The notes below the pieces were generated by a model. That model saw nothing but the letters and a program-made list of their open reading frames with translations. It was not told where the DNA came from and made no database searches. DNA of 64,000 nucleotides from Streptomyces sp. TRM68367 (GTDB taxonomy: Bacteria > Actinomycetota > Actinomycetes > Streptomycetales > Streptomycetaceae). Of this stretch, positions 23,307 through 30,668 are shown piece by piece. The stretch is from positions 20,239 through 84,238 of the forward strand of contig NZ_JACTVI010000030.1 in the NCBI RefSeq assembly GCF_014495685.1, written 5' to 3'. The translations under genes and the position numbers were made by a program. Every line of letters starts with the position of its first letter. Position 1 is the first letter of the stretch.

Positions 23307-24821
23307 TCACGTCGCCGTACAACTCACCCCCGGCACGCCCCCGCCCCCGGGCGCACCCCCGAACCCGAAGCTCGCCGAACCCCCCACCGGGACCGCCCCG
23401 TTGTGCGCGGCGTTCGTGGCCGTCACGGCGGAACCGCTCTGCGTGTGCGACGCGTTCCACATGGAGGTGACCTTCTGCGCCCCACTCCACGTCCACGTCA
23501 CCTTCCAGGACTTGAGCGGCGTGCTGCCCGTGTTGGTCACCTTCACCTCGGCGTTGAAGCCGCCGCCCCAGTCGCTGCTGACGGTGTAGGCGGCGGTGCA
23601 GGCGGCCGTTCCGCCACCGGGACCGCCCGGCTCGCCCATGCCGCCGCCCGGTGGGAAGCCCGGCGCCTTGATGCTCGCCAGGTAGCCGTCCTTCACGGTG
23701 TCGACCGTCTGCCAGTCGTCCTTCAGGATGCCCCCGGTGTCACCGGAGTTGGGGTTCCAGGACCAGAAGGTCCAGTGGAAGCTGTCGGCACCGTGCGCCG
23801 ACGTCGAGCGCAGGTACGTCACCAGCGCGGCCAGCCACCTCTGGTCCACCGTCGACTCGAGCGTCGTACCGAACTCGCCCAGCCACACGGGCGCGATGTT
23901 CTGCTTGAAGATGTAGCCCCAGTACCGGTCCCAGACCCCAGGCATGTTGTCGGGGAACGAGGGATCGCTGAACCAGGGCTGCTGGGCCACGCTGGTCGCG
24001 TAGTCGTGGGCGGAGTACACCAGCTGGTTCGGCACGTCCAGTTGCACCGGGTACTGCGCGACGCCCATCAGGTTGCCGCCCCACCAGCCGTTCGCGCCGT
24101 TGTGCGACTGCACGCCCTCGACCATGATCAGCAGCTCGGGGTTGACGGACAGGACGGCGTTGCCGGCCCGCTGGGCGGCCAGGCGCCAGTCCCGGGCCGT
24201 GTCGCCACAGCCCCAGCAGGCGGGGTCGCGGGGTTCGTTGTGCAGGTCGATGCCTACGACGGTGGGGTTGCCCTGGTAACGGGTGGCCAGGGACTTGAGG
24301 TTGGTGATCCAGGTCGACTCGGGGACCGACGCCGTGTACCAGAGCGCCGACTGCCCGGCCGCGTCCGGCCGGTGCCGGTCGAGGACGATCCTCAGGCCCT
24401 GCCGGCCGGCGTACGCCACGATCCGGTCCAGGACCTCAAGGGACGTCAGCCCCTGCAGATCGGCGTTCTTGCCGTCGGCGAAGTTGATGCTGTCGGGGCG
24501 CGTACCGGGCTTGAGGATGTCGTCGCTGTAGGGCATGCGGATGGTGTTGTAGCCGAGCGACCTCATCTGGTCGATCATGCTCTTGTAGTCGCGGGCCCAC
24601 AGGCCGTGGACGACGTGGTTGCCGGTCTCGAAGCCGAACCAGTTGACCCCGGCGATGCGCACCGGTTGCCCGGCCGCGTCCAGGATCTGCCGGCCACTGG
24701 TGTGCCAGTAGCCGGCGCCGGGCTCAGCCGCGTCCGCCGCGTCCGCCGTCTGCACACCGGCCAGCGGCAATAACAGGGCGGCGGCCACCGCGCACAGCGC
24801 TCTTCGCAAGCTGCGGAACAT
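23307..24821 (-). CDS. Secreted GH5 endoglucanase with C-terminal CBM2
   Basis: A 504-residue secreted glycoside hydrolase. A signal peptide is seen in the first 35 residues (basic start, LCAVAAALLLPLAG, cleavage near ADA-ADAA). The GH5 catalytic domain covers about 40-385 with IAGVNWFGFET, the acid/base Glu in DLHNEPRD near 190 and the nucleophile in VWLGEFGTT near 310. A Gly/Pro linker follows, then a family 2 carbohydrate-binding module of about 100 residues with the typical DWGGGFNAEVKVTNTG and end cysteines. It should cleave cellulose or related beta-glucans outside the cell. The ATG at 24821 begins the signal peptide. A CebR-like operator lies 40 bases upstream. Confidence 0.92.
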   Translation of the reverse strand: MFRSLRRALCAVAAALLLPLAGVQTADAADAAEPGAGYWHTSGRQILDAAGQPVRIAGVNWFGFETGNHVVHGLWARDYKSMIDQMRSLGYNTIRMPYSDDILKPGTRPDSINFADGKNADLQGLTSLEVLDRIVAYAGRQGLRIVLDRHRPDAAGQSALWYTASVPESTWITNLKSLATRYQGNPTVVGIDLHNEPRDPACWGCGDTARDWRLAAQRAGNAVLSVNPELLIMVEGVQSHNGANGWWGGNLMGVAQYPVQLDVPNQLVYSAHDYATSVAQQPWFSDPSFPDNMPGVWDRYWGYIFKQNIAPVWLGEFGTTLESTVDQRWLAALVTYLRSTSAHGADSFHWTFWSWNPNSGDTGGILKDDWQTVDTVKDGYLASIKAPGFPPGGGMGEPGGPGGGTAACTAAYTVSSDWGGGFNAEVKVTNTGSTPLKSWKVTWTWSGAQKVTSMWNASHTQSGSAVTATNAAHNGAVPVGGSASFGFGGAPGGGGVPGVSCTAT

Positions 24822-24860
24822 GTCGCTGCTTCCTCTCGGGAGGCGCGGGCCCGGAACAGG

Positions 24861-24874
24861 TGGGAGCGCTCTCA
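24861..24874. promoter_or_regulatory. CebR-like operator upstream of the cellulase gene
   Basis: TGGGAGCGCTCTCA differs by one base from the palindrome TGGGAGCGCTCCCA, the operator of the cellobiose-responsive repressor CebR that controls cellulase and cellobiose uptake genes in Streptomyces. It is 40 bases upstream of the cellulase start, a normal position for repression. Cellobiose or cellotriose would relieve it. Confidence 0.8.
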
Positions 24875-24927
24875 CCCCCGCACCTCCATGGAAGACACGT
24901 CACATGAACACGTCAAGAACTAGGGCG

Positions 24928-25088
24928 TCACCGGCTCAGCTTCTGGAACCTCCGCACAGTGGCGGTGTTCATGAAGCCGAACGCCATCGCCATCACGAAC
25001 ATCCCCGGCATCAGGAAGTCCTGGTAGTTCCGGCCGCCGGGCACCTTCATCGCGCTGCCGAAGACATAGCCGTACAGCAGCACGGACA
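24928..25088 (-). pseudogene. ABC-2 type permease internal fragment
   Basis: The minus strand encodes LLYGYVFGSAMKVPGG, YQDFLMPGMFVMAMAFGF and MNTATV, then a stop within 10 residues. This is the conserved first part of DrrB-like ABC-2 permeases; about 45 of some 250 residues survive. Both the N-terminus and the rest of the membrane domain are gone. At its upstream end it meets the TetR fragment. Confidence 0.65.
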
Positions 25089-25091
25089 CGC

Positions 25092-25319
25092 ATGGAGATC
25101 GAGGCCGACGAGGCCGCCAAGGAGACCGGCCTGAGCCATGCGGAGTTCTGCAACCAGCAGCGGCCCTACCTCGAACAGGCCATGGAGAGCGGGCAGTTCC
25201 CGACGATGGCCCAGCTGTCCGAGGAGGCGTTCGGCGAGGACTTCGACCACTTCGAGTTCGGCCTCGAACGGCTCCTGGACGGCCTGGAGGTGCTGGTCGC
25301 GCGACGCGCCGAAACGTGA
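25092..25319 (+). pseudogene. TetR-family C-terminal fragment
   Basis: A 75-codon frame encodes EIEADEAAKETGLSHAEF, YLEQAMESGQFPTMAQLSEE, and FEFGLERLLDGLEVLVARRA. It is the C-terminal end of the ligand domain of a TetR regulator of the kind commonly divergent from a daunorubicin-type ABC transporter. The DNA-binding domain is missing. It abuts the permease fragment at about 25090, so a single deletion probably removed the regulator start, the shared promoter and the transporter ATPase. Confidence 0.65.
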
Positions 25320-25350
25320 CAAGCGAGGCATTCGGTGCCTCTATGGAGGC

Positions 25351-25764
25351 ATGACCAGTCCGAGTACGAGCCCCCGGCTCGCTCCCTTCGCCAAACAGTG
25401 GGCCGTCCTCCTCACCAGTCACAGGAAGGACGGCACGGGCGTCGGCACGCCCGTGAACATCGCCGTCGAGGGTGACCACGCGTACTTCCGCTCGCCGGGC
25501 AAGGCGTGGAAGGTCAGGCGCATCCGCAACAACCCCGAGGTGGAGCTCGCCCCCTCCACCCCGTCCGGCAGGCCCGTCGGACCGGAGATGCACGCGCGGG
25601 CGCGGCTGCTGGCCGGCGGCAGCGAGGAGGACCGGCACGCCGCGCGGCTGCTCCGCCGCAAGTACCCCTTCATGCAGGGCGTGTTCGTGCCCCTCACGCA
25701 CAAGCTGATGCGCACGGCGACGTTGCACTACGAGGTACGGCCGGTGGAGCGGCCGGACGCGTGA
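25351..25764 (+). CDS. PPOX-class F420-dependent oxidoreductase-like protein
   Basis: A 137-residue split-barrel protein. Features are the start LAPFAKQWAVLLTSHRKDG, GVGTPVNIAVEGDHAYFR, AWKVRRIRNNPEVELAPS, and the late YPFMQGVFVPL. These match the PPOX-type family that uses F420 or flavin; a specific reaction cannot be assigned. The ATG at 25351 follows GGAGG with only one base between, so initiation may be inefficient. A small hairpin GAGGCA-TTCGG-TGCCTC lies just upstream. Confidence 0.83.
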   Translation: MTSPSTSPRLAPFAKQWAVLLTSHRKDGTGVGTPVNIAVEGDHAYFRSPGKAWKVRRIRNNPEVELAPSTPSGRPVGPEMHARARLLAGGSEEDRHAARLLRRKYPFMQGVFVPLTHKLMRTATLHYEVRPVERPDA

Positions 25765-25774
25765 CGCGCGTCGG

Positions 25775-26740
25775 TTACGACGACCGCCGCCGGAACACCC
25801 GCGTCAGCAGCCACAGGGCGGCGACCCCGCCGACGGCGATCGCGCCCACCTTGAGGCGGCCGTCGTTCCCGCTGTCCGGACTTCCTTCGGCGGACGGTGA
25901 CTTGGCGGCGCCGCCGTCCTGCCGTCCGGGCGCGTCCCGCGCCTCCACGGGGCTCTCGGTGCCCTCGCTGCCGTACATGAGCTTCGTGCCGTCGGCGGAG
26001 TAGCTGACCGACTCCCCCTGCCCCTGGAGCGGCACGCTGAGCCGCTCGCTCCGCTTGATGCGGCCGTCGTTCCAGTCGTAGAGGAGGCCGCCGAAGTAGC
26101 CGCGTACGGCGAGCTGCCGGCCGTCCGGGGAGAAGGCGGCGTCGGTGGCCCACAGGTCGACGGGGGCGACGGGCCGGAAGACGTTCGTGCCGGAGGGGGA
26201 CAGCTCGGCCGGCCCCGCGTACAGGTGTCCGCCGTCCTCCTGCTTGTCGATGATGTAGACGCGCCCGGTCTTCGGGTGCACGACGAGCGACTCGGCGTCA
26301 CGGGAGCCGTCGGTGTACTTCACCACGTACTGCGTGGCGCGGATCGTCTGGTCCTTGAGCGTCTTGGGCTCGGGCAGCCGGTAGATCCACACGTAGGGCC
26401 ACTGCACACCGTCGTTGTCCCCGATGTCGCCGACGTAGATCTGGTTGTCCGGGCCGATGGAGATGGCCTCGACGTCGCGCGGGGTGCCCACGCCGGTCAT
26501 GGTGATCCTGGCGACGGTCTCGCCGGTCCTGCTGTCGACGGCGTAGAGGTAGGCGCCCTTGTCCTGGTCGTTGTGGGTCCAGTAGATGCCCGGGTGGAGG
26601 CGGGAGGCGGCGAGGCCGCTGGACTCGGTGATGCGCGGATCCCTGATCGTGAAGTTCTCGTCACCGTCGGCGGCGAAGGCGGGCACGGCGAACGCGCCCA
26701 CCAGGAGGGCCGCGGCGAGGAAGGCGAAGGGTCTGCGCAT
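25775..26740 (-). CDS. Secreted beta-propeller-like protein with C-terminal anchor
   Basis: A 321-residue exported protein. The first 23 residues form a signal peptide (RRPFAFLAAALLVGAFAVPAFA). Residues about 30-255 have repeated beta-strand blocks typical of WD40/NHL-type propellers, for example GIYWTHNDQDKGAYLYAVD, PDNQIYVGDIGDNDG, KTGRVYIIDKQEDGG and YSADGTKLMYG. A Ser/Gly/Asp-rich linker leads to a hydrophobic helix near 290-310 followed by RRRSS, so it is anchored facing outward. No catalytic residues are recognised. It lies convergent with the PPOX gene, with only 10 bases between stops. Confidence 0.85.
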   Translation of the reverse strand: MRRPFAFLAAALLVGAFAVPAFAADGDENFTIRDPRITESSGLAASRLHPGIYWTHNDQDKGAYLYAVDSRTGETVARITMTGVGTPRDVEAISIGPDNQIYVGDIGDNDGVQWPYVWIYRLPEPKTLKDQTIRATQYVVKYTDGSRDAESLVVHPKTGRVYIIDKQEDGGHLYAGPAELSPSGTNVFRPVAPVDLWATDAAFSPDGRQLAVRGYFGGLLYDWNDGRIKRSERLSVPLQGQGESVSYSADGTKLMYGSEGTESPVEARDAPGRQDGGAAKSPSAEGSPDSGNDGRLKVGAIAVGGVAALWLLTRVFRRRSS

Positions 26741-27035
26741 GCCCCAAGCGTCGCAGATGAGCTCAGGTTTTCCTGGGTGATGCTGCGTTTTCGGCCCAGC
26801 TCCGGTCTTGGGAAAAGGATCTCGGCTGCCCGGATGGCTGTGCCCGTGATGTGACGGGGATGGCGTGGGTGTGCAGGCGAAACGGAGAGGTTGGTGACGC
26901 GGCTGGCTGGGGCTGCCGCCCCGCCTGCAGTCACCCCTCTGCCATCCGCCCGGGGTTTCACGGGCCGTCGAGGCCCGCGACCGGGGTGGCCGGACTCACA
27001 CCCCGCCCGAACCGTTGATCGTCCATGATGAGCGG

Positions 27036-27713
27036 ATGCTCAGGCTGATGCCCGTCGGTGACTCCATGACGATCGGGAGCGCAGGCGAACACACATGGCG
27101 CTACCGGCTGTGGCAGCACCTGCGCCACTCCTACGGCGGCCCGTTCACGCTCGTAGGCCCGCGAGAGACCCTGTACGACAAGGCGACGGACGCGCCAACC
27201 TCCTACGAGTACGCCGACCCGGACTTCCCCCGCGCCCACCTGGCCGGCTGGGGCGAGGGCTGGCTGCACATGGCCCCCCTGATCGGCGAGGCGACCCGGG
27301 CCGCACGCGCCGACGTGCTGCTGGTCTCCCTGGGCCTGATCGACCTGGGCTTCTACACCAACGCAGAACAGACGGCCGACAACGTCCACGCCTTCATCAC
27401 CGCCGCGCGAACCGCCCGCCGCCACATCCGCATGGTCCTCCTCCCGGTACTCCCGAACATCCGCGCGCAACAGGACTCGGACTTCGCCGCCCAGGTGGAC
27501 CACTTCAACGAACTCCTGGCAAAGACGACGGCAAACCTGGACACCCCGACGTCCCCCCTCCTCCTGGCCTCCCCACCCCCGTCCTACGTCCTCCACACCG
27601 ACACCTACGACGGCACACACCCCAATGCGAGCGGCGAACACAAGATCGCGGCGAACTTCGCAAACGCCATGCACGAGGCCTGGAACATGGCCGAGCCCTA
27701 CACCGCCGGATAG
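27036..27713 (+). CDS. SGNH/GDSL-family hydrolase
   Basis: A 225-residue protein with block I LMPVGDSMTIGS including the nucleophile Ser near residue 9, a block II Gly in the LAGWGEGW region, and block V DGTHPNASGEHKIA with Asp and His near 200. The oxyanion Asn (block III, usually GxND) appears replaced in SLGLIDLGF, so activity needs checking. There is no signal peptide, so it would act in the cytoplasm unless exported otherwise. The ATG at 27036 begins close to block I as usual for cytoplasmic members; a TTG seven codons upstream is possible. Confidence 0.8.
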   Translation: MLRLMPVGDSMTIGSAGEHTWRYRLWQHLRHSYGGPFTLVGPRETLYDKATDAPTSYEYADPDFPRAHLAGWGEGWLHMAPLIGEATRAARADVLLVSLGLIDLGFYTNAEQTADNVHAFITAARTARRHIRMVLLPVLPNIRAQQDSDFAAQVDHFNELLAKTTANLDTPTSPLLLASPPPSYVLHTDTYDGTHPNASGEHKIAANFANAMHEAWNMAEPYTAG

Positions 27714-27814
27714 CCGCCCCCGATCCCCTCGATCTCCTGAACGAGGAAGCCGGCACACCCGCGCACACCACCCCCGCGCCCCTCCCAGCGTTCCTCTTGC
27801 CTCCCCCAGGTAGA

Positions 27815-28087
27815 CGGCACGGGCGTGGGCGAGCACGGGCCGGTACTCGGCGGGCAGCCGGCCGAGCGCCCAGTCGGCGGCCGCGTCCTTCGACCGGATG
27901 TCCCCGGTGACGAGAGTGCTCCACACCCAGGCGAGCGTGAGCAGCACGTTGCGCGTATCCGTCGCCAACTCCCCCATGAGCTCCGGCACTCCGGAAACGA
28001 CAGCCCGCCGGAGATCCTCGTGCGGGACGGGGGCGAGAAGCTCGGCGGGCGGCGGCCCATGGAGCGGCGCGTCGGCGCGCAGCACCA
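27815..28087 (-). pseudogene. Aminoglycoside adenylyltransferase-like C-terminal fragment
   Basis: The minus strand encodes LRADAPLHGPPPAELLAPVP, PELMGELATDTRNVLLTLAW, TGDIRSKDAAADWALGRLP and PVLAHARAVYLGEA. This is the C-terminal helical domain (DUF4111) of AadA-type nucleotidyltransferases. The N-terminal nucleotidyltransferase domain with its GSxxxG and catalytic acids is absent: at about 28087 the sequence changes to an unrelated plus-strand fragment. No active resistance enzyme can be made from it. Confidence 0.72.
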
Positions 28088-28090
28088 TGT

Positions 28091-28221
28091 ACGGGGAGGT
28101 CGCGGACGAACTCGTCGGCCACGGCGTCGCCGCCGCGCTGCGCGTCGTCAACGACCCGGAGGTCAACGAGCAGGTGCTGTACGGACGTATGGAGAACGTG
28201 GAGGAGAGCACACTTGCCTAG
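28091..28221 (+). pseudogene. C-terminal fragment of an unrecognised gene
   Basis: From ATG at 28088 or just after, the plus strand reads YGEVADELVGHGVAAALRVV, NDPEVNEQVLYGR and MENVEESTLA then TAG at 28219-28221. The composition is protein-like and ordinary for this genome, but I do not recognise the family. Its upstream end coincides with the end of the aminoglycoside adenylyltransferase fragment on the other strand, so it is probably the surviving end of a gene removed by the same deletion. Confidence 0.35.
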
Positions 28222-28250
28222 AGTCCGCTCCACGGCGTTGGCTGTCGGCC

Positions 28251-29246
28251 ATGAAGTACACGCAACTCGGACGCACCGGACTTGAGGTCAGCCGACTCGT
28301 CCTCGGCACCATGAACTTCGGCCCGCAGACGGACGAAGCCGACAGTCACGCCATCATGGACGCGGCGCTGGACGCGGGCATCAACTTCTTCGACACCGCG
28401 AATGTCTATGGCTGGGGTGAGAACAAGGGCCGTACCGAGAGCATCATCGGCAACTGGTTCGCAACGGGCGGCGAACGGCGGGACAAGGTCGTGCTCGCCA
28501 CCAAGGTGTACGGGAACATGTCCCCGGACGGCGCCGGCGCCTGGCCCAACCACCACAAGCTGTCCGCCCTCAACATCCGGCGCGCCGTCGACGCCAGCCT
28601 GAAGCGACTGCAGACCGACTACATCGACGTCTACCAGTTCCACCACATCGACCGGAACACGCCGTTCGAGGAGATCTGGCAGGCGATCGACACCCTCGTC
28701 CAGCAGGGGAAGATCCTTTACGTGGGGTCCTCGAACTTCCCCGGGTACAAGATCGCCCAGGCCAACGAGGCCGCCGCCCGGCGCGGCGGCACCATCGGGC
28801 TCGTCAGCGAGCAGTGCCTGTACAACCTCTGCGAGCGCCGCGCCGAGATGGAGGTCATCCCGGCCGCGCAGGACTACGGCCTCGGAGTCATCCCCTGGTC
28901 CCCGCTGCACGGCGGCCTGCTCGGCGGCGTCATCAAGAAGGAGGTCCAGGGCGGGCGCCGTGCCTCCGGACGGGCCGCCGACACCCTCGCCGACCCCACC
29001 CGCCGTGCGCAGATCCAGTCGTACGAGGATCTGCTCGACAAGCACGGGCTGGAGCCCGGCGAGGCCGCGCTGGCCTGGCTGCTCACCCGGCCCGGCGTGA
29101 CCGGGCCGATCGTCGGTCCGCGCACCGCCGACCAGCTGGAGTCCGCGCTGCGGGCCGTCGAGCTGGAGCTGTCGGACGAGGTCCTGTCCGGTCTGGACGA
29201 GATCTTCCCGACGGCCGGTCCCTCTCCGGAGGCCTTCGCCTGGTAG
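28251..29246 (+). CDS. Aldo/keto reductase
   Basis: A 331-residue (beta/alpha)8 oxidoreductase. The catalytic tetrad is present: Asp and Tyr in FFDTANVYG (about 48-56), Lys in LATKVYG (about 83) and His in VYQFHHID (about 125). The C-terminal NADPH-binding region VTGPIVGPRTADQLE is complete. Closest by eye to the YajO/Kvbeta-like group acting on aldehydes and ketones; the natural substrate is unknown. The ATG at 28251 gives the standard MKYTQLGRTGLEVSRL start. It is transcribed alone. Confidence 0.92.
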   Translation: MKYTQLGRTGLEVSRLVLGTMNFGPQTDEADSHAIMDAALDAGINFFDTANVYGWGENKGRTESIIGNWFATGGERRDKVVLATKVYGNMSPDGAGAWPNHHKLSALNIRRAVDASLKRLQTDYIDVYQFHHIDRNTPFEEIWQAIDTLVQQGKILYVGSSNFPGYKIAQANEAAARRGGTIGLVSEQCLYNLCERRAEMEVIPAAQDYGLGVIPWSPLHGGLLGGVIKKEVQGGRRASGRAADTLADPTRRAQIQSYEDLLDKHGLEPGEAALAWLLTRPGVTGPIVGPRTADQLESALRAVELELSDEVLSGLDEIFPTAGPSPEAFAW

Positions 29247-29293
29247 GCAGACGAGCGACCGGCCAGGCCGGCGATCGACAGGTGGGGCGGCGG

Positions 29294-29383
29294 CTACCTT
29301 CCCAGCGCCGCCGCCACCGCCACCACCACGAACATCAGCACCAGCGCACCGGCCATGATCCGGTTCCGGGTCTTCGGGTCCAC
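29294..29383 (-). CDS. 29-residue single-helix membrane peptide
   Basis: The GTG at 29383, 10 bases after the thpR stop, opens the frame MDPKTRNRIMAGALVLMFVV followed by an Ala/Val helix and a final GR before TAG at 29294. It has a short charged N-terminus and one membrane helix of about 19 residues. From memory near-identical tiny proteins are annotated in many Streptomyces. Conservation and position behind the RNA 2',3'-phosphodiesterase gene on the same strand support a real gene of unknown function. Confidence 0.6.
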   Translation of the reverse strand: MDPKTRNRIMAGALVLMFVVVAVAAALGR

Positions 29384-29393
29384 GCCACCGAGC

Positions 29394-29966
29394 CTAACCG
29401 GCCCCGCCCAGCCGCCAGCGGGCGACCACCTCGTACCGCGGCTGCTCGCCCGGCACCCCGGACTTCGGCAGATCGCTGCGCACCAGGGCCAGGTCCTCGA
29501 CCGTCCAGGCGGGACTGGTGAAGGCCTCCAGGGCGGCCAGGTACTGGCGTACGTCGACGGCGCTGCGGCTGCGCGCCACCGTCAGGTGGGCCTTGTACCG
29601 GCGGTGCTCCCCCATCCGCACGCCCGCCTTCCGAGCCGCCGCCTCGCAGCGGTCCGCCAGCAGGCTCAGGGTGCGCAGATCGCCCTCCGCCCCGGCCCAC
29701 AGCGCCCGGCCGTGCCCGAACTGCCCGCCACCCCGCAGCGCGACCGAGAAGGGCTCGGTACGGCGGGCGACGCGCTCCAGGCGGACCGACAGCTCCGGTA
29801 CGACCTCCTCGTCGACCTCGCCGTAGAACGCGAGCGTGAAGTGCCACCCGGGAGGGCCGGTCCACCGCAGCCCGTCCGCACCGGGCAGCTTCTTCAACGC
29901 GGCCACCTCGGCGGCCAGCTCCAGGATCACTTCGTCGGGGGGCAGGACGGCGGCGAACAGTCTCAT
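29394..29966 (-). CDS. thpR: RNA 2',3'-cyclic phosphodiesterase (ThpR/LigT-like)
   Basis: A 190-residue 2H phosphoesterase. The two HxTx motifs are HFTLAFYG near residue 43 and HLTVARSR near 128, as expected for the family that opens 2',3'-cyclic phosphates and was first seen as an RNA ligase activity. The start is the ATG at 29966 giving MRLFAAVLPPDEV; the longer open frame runs back into the MFS gene region and is not coding. Only a weak ribosome site precedes it. The 29-residue membrane peptide follows directly. Confidence 0.9.
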   Translation of the reverse strand: MRLFAAVLPPDEVILELAAEVAALKKLPGADGLRWTGPPGWHFTLAFYGEVDEEVVPELSVRLERVARRTEPFSVALRGGGQFGHGRALWAGAEGDLRTLSLLADRCEAAARKAGVRMGEHRRYKAHLTVARSRSAVDVRQYLAALEAFTSPAWTVEDLALVRSDLPKSGVPGEQPRYEVVARWRLGGAG

Positions 29967-30080
29967 ACGTCCAGTCTCGCTGTCGGACGCGTGTACGCCC
30001 GGGCGTGTCCTGGTCGCCGTGCGTATCGTTGTACTGCGCGGCTGCACTCGTCCAAGGAGTAGCCGGCGAGGAGCGCCACG

Positions 30081-30668
30081 ATGACCGTCCTGGAAGACAG
30101 GATCGAGATGGCCGACAGCGTCGACGAACCCACACTCGACATGCTGTTCGAGTGGCTGGAGAAGATGCCCGTCCCCGAGGGTTACAAGACCGAGATCGTC
30201 GGGGGGAACATCTGCATGACGCCGCAGCGCGACACGCACTGGGAGATCATCTTCGACATCCTGGACCAGCTGCGTGCCAAGTACCCTCGTCGGCGCCTGA
30301 AGTCCGACGTCCGTATCGACTACCCCGGACACCTCAACGGATTCGCAACCGACGTCACGCTGATCTCCGACGGCGCACGACCGGACGACAGACGCCGCTG
30401 GCACTGCGAGGACGTCGAGTTCGTCGCCGAAGTCATCTCCAAGAACACCGCTCACAATGACTACGGGCCCAAGAAGGATGCGTATGCCGCCGCCGAAGTA
30501 CCGGTGTACCTCATCGTCGACCCGTACACCGGCGAGTGGCACCTGTACACCCTGCCGAAGGACGGCAAGTACCACGGCAACGTCAGCCTCTACTTCGGCG
30601 ACGACATCGACCTGACCGGCACCGCAGTCGACCTCGTCCTCAAAACCGACGAGTTCCCCCGCGACTGA
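30081..30668 (+). CDS. Uma2-family PD-(D/E)XK nuclease-like protein
   Basis: A 195-residue protein of the Uma2 family (restriction endonuclease-like fold). Recognisable are YKTEIVGGNICMTP near the N-terminus, the acidic SDVRIDYPGHLNGFATDV region and the EFVAEVIS strand, followed by KKDAYAAAEVPVYLIVDPY. These supply the Asp and Glu of the PD-(D/E)XK core. Uma2 genes are very numerous in Streptomyces and cyanobacteria and their function is unsettled. The ATG at 30081 follows GAGGAGCG. The last 79 bases overlap the 3' end of the convergent MFS gene. Confidence 0.87.
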   Translation: MTVLEDRIEMADSVDEPTLDMLFEWLEKMPVPEGYKTEIVGGNICMTPQRDTHWEIIFDILDQLRAKYPRRRLKSDVRIDYPGHLNGFATDVTLISDGARPDDRRRWHCEDVEFVAEVISKNTAHNDYGPKKDAYAAAEVPVYLIVDPYTGEWHLYTLPKDGKYHGNVSLYFGDDIDLTGTAVDLVLKTDEFPRD

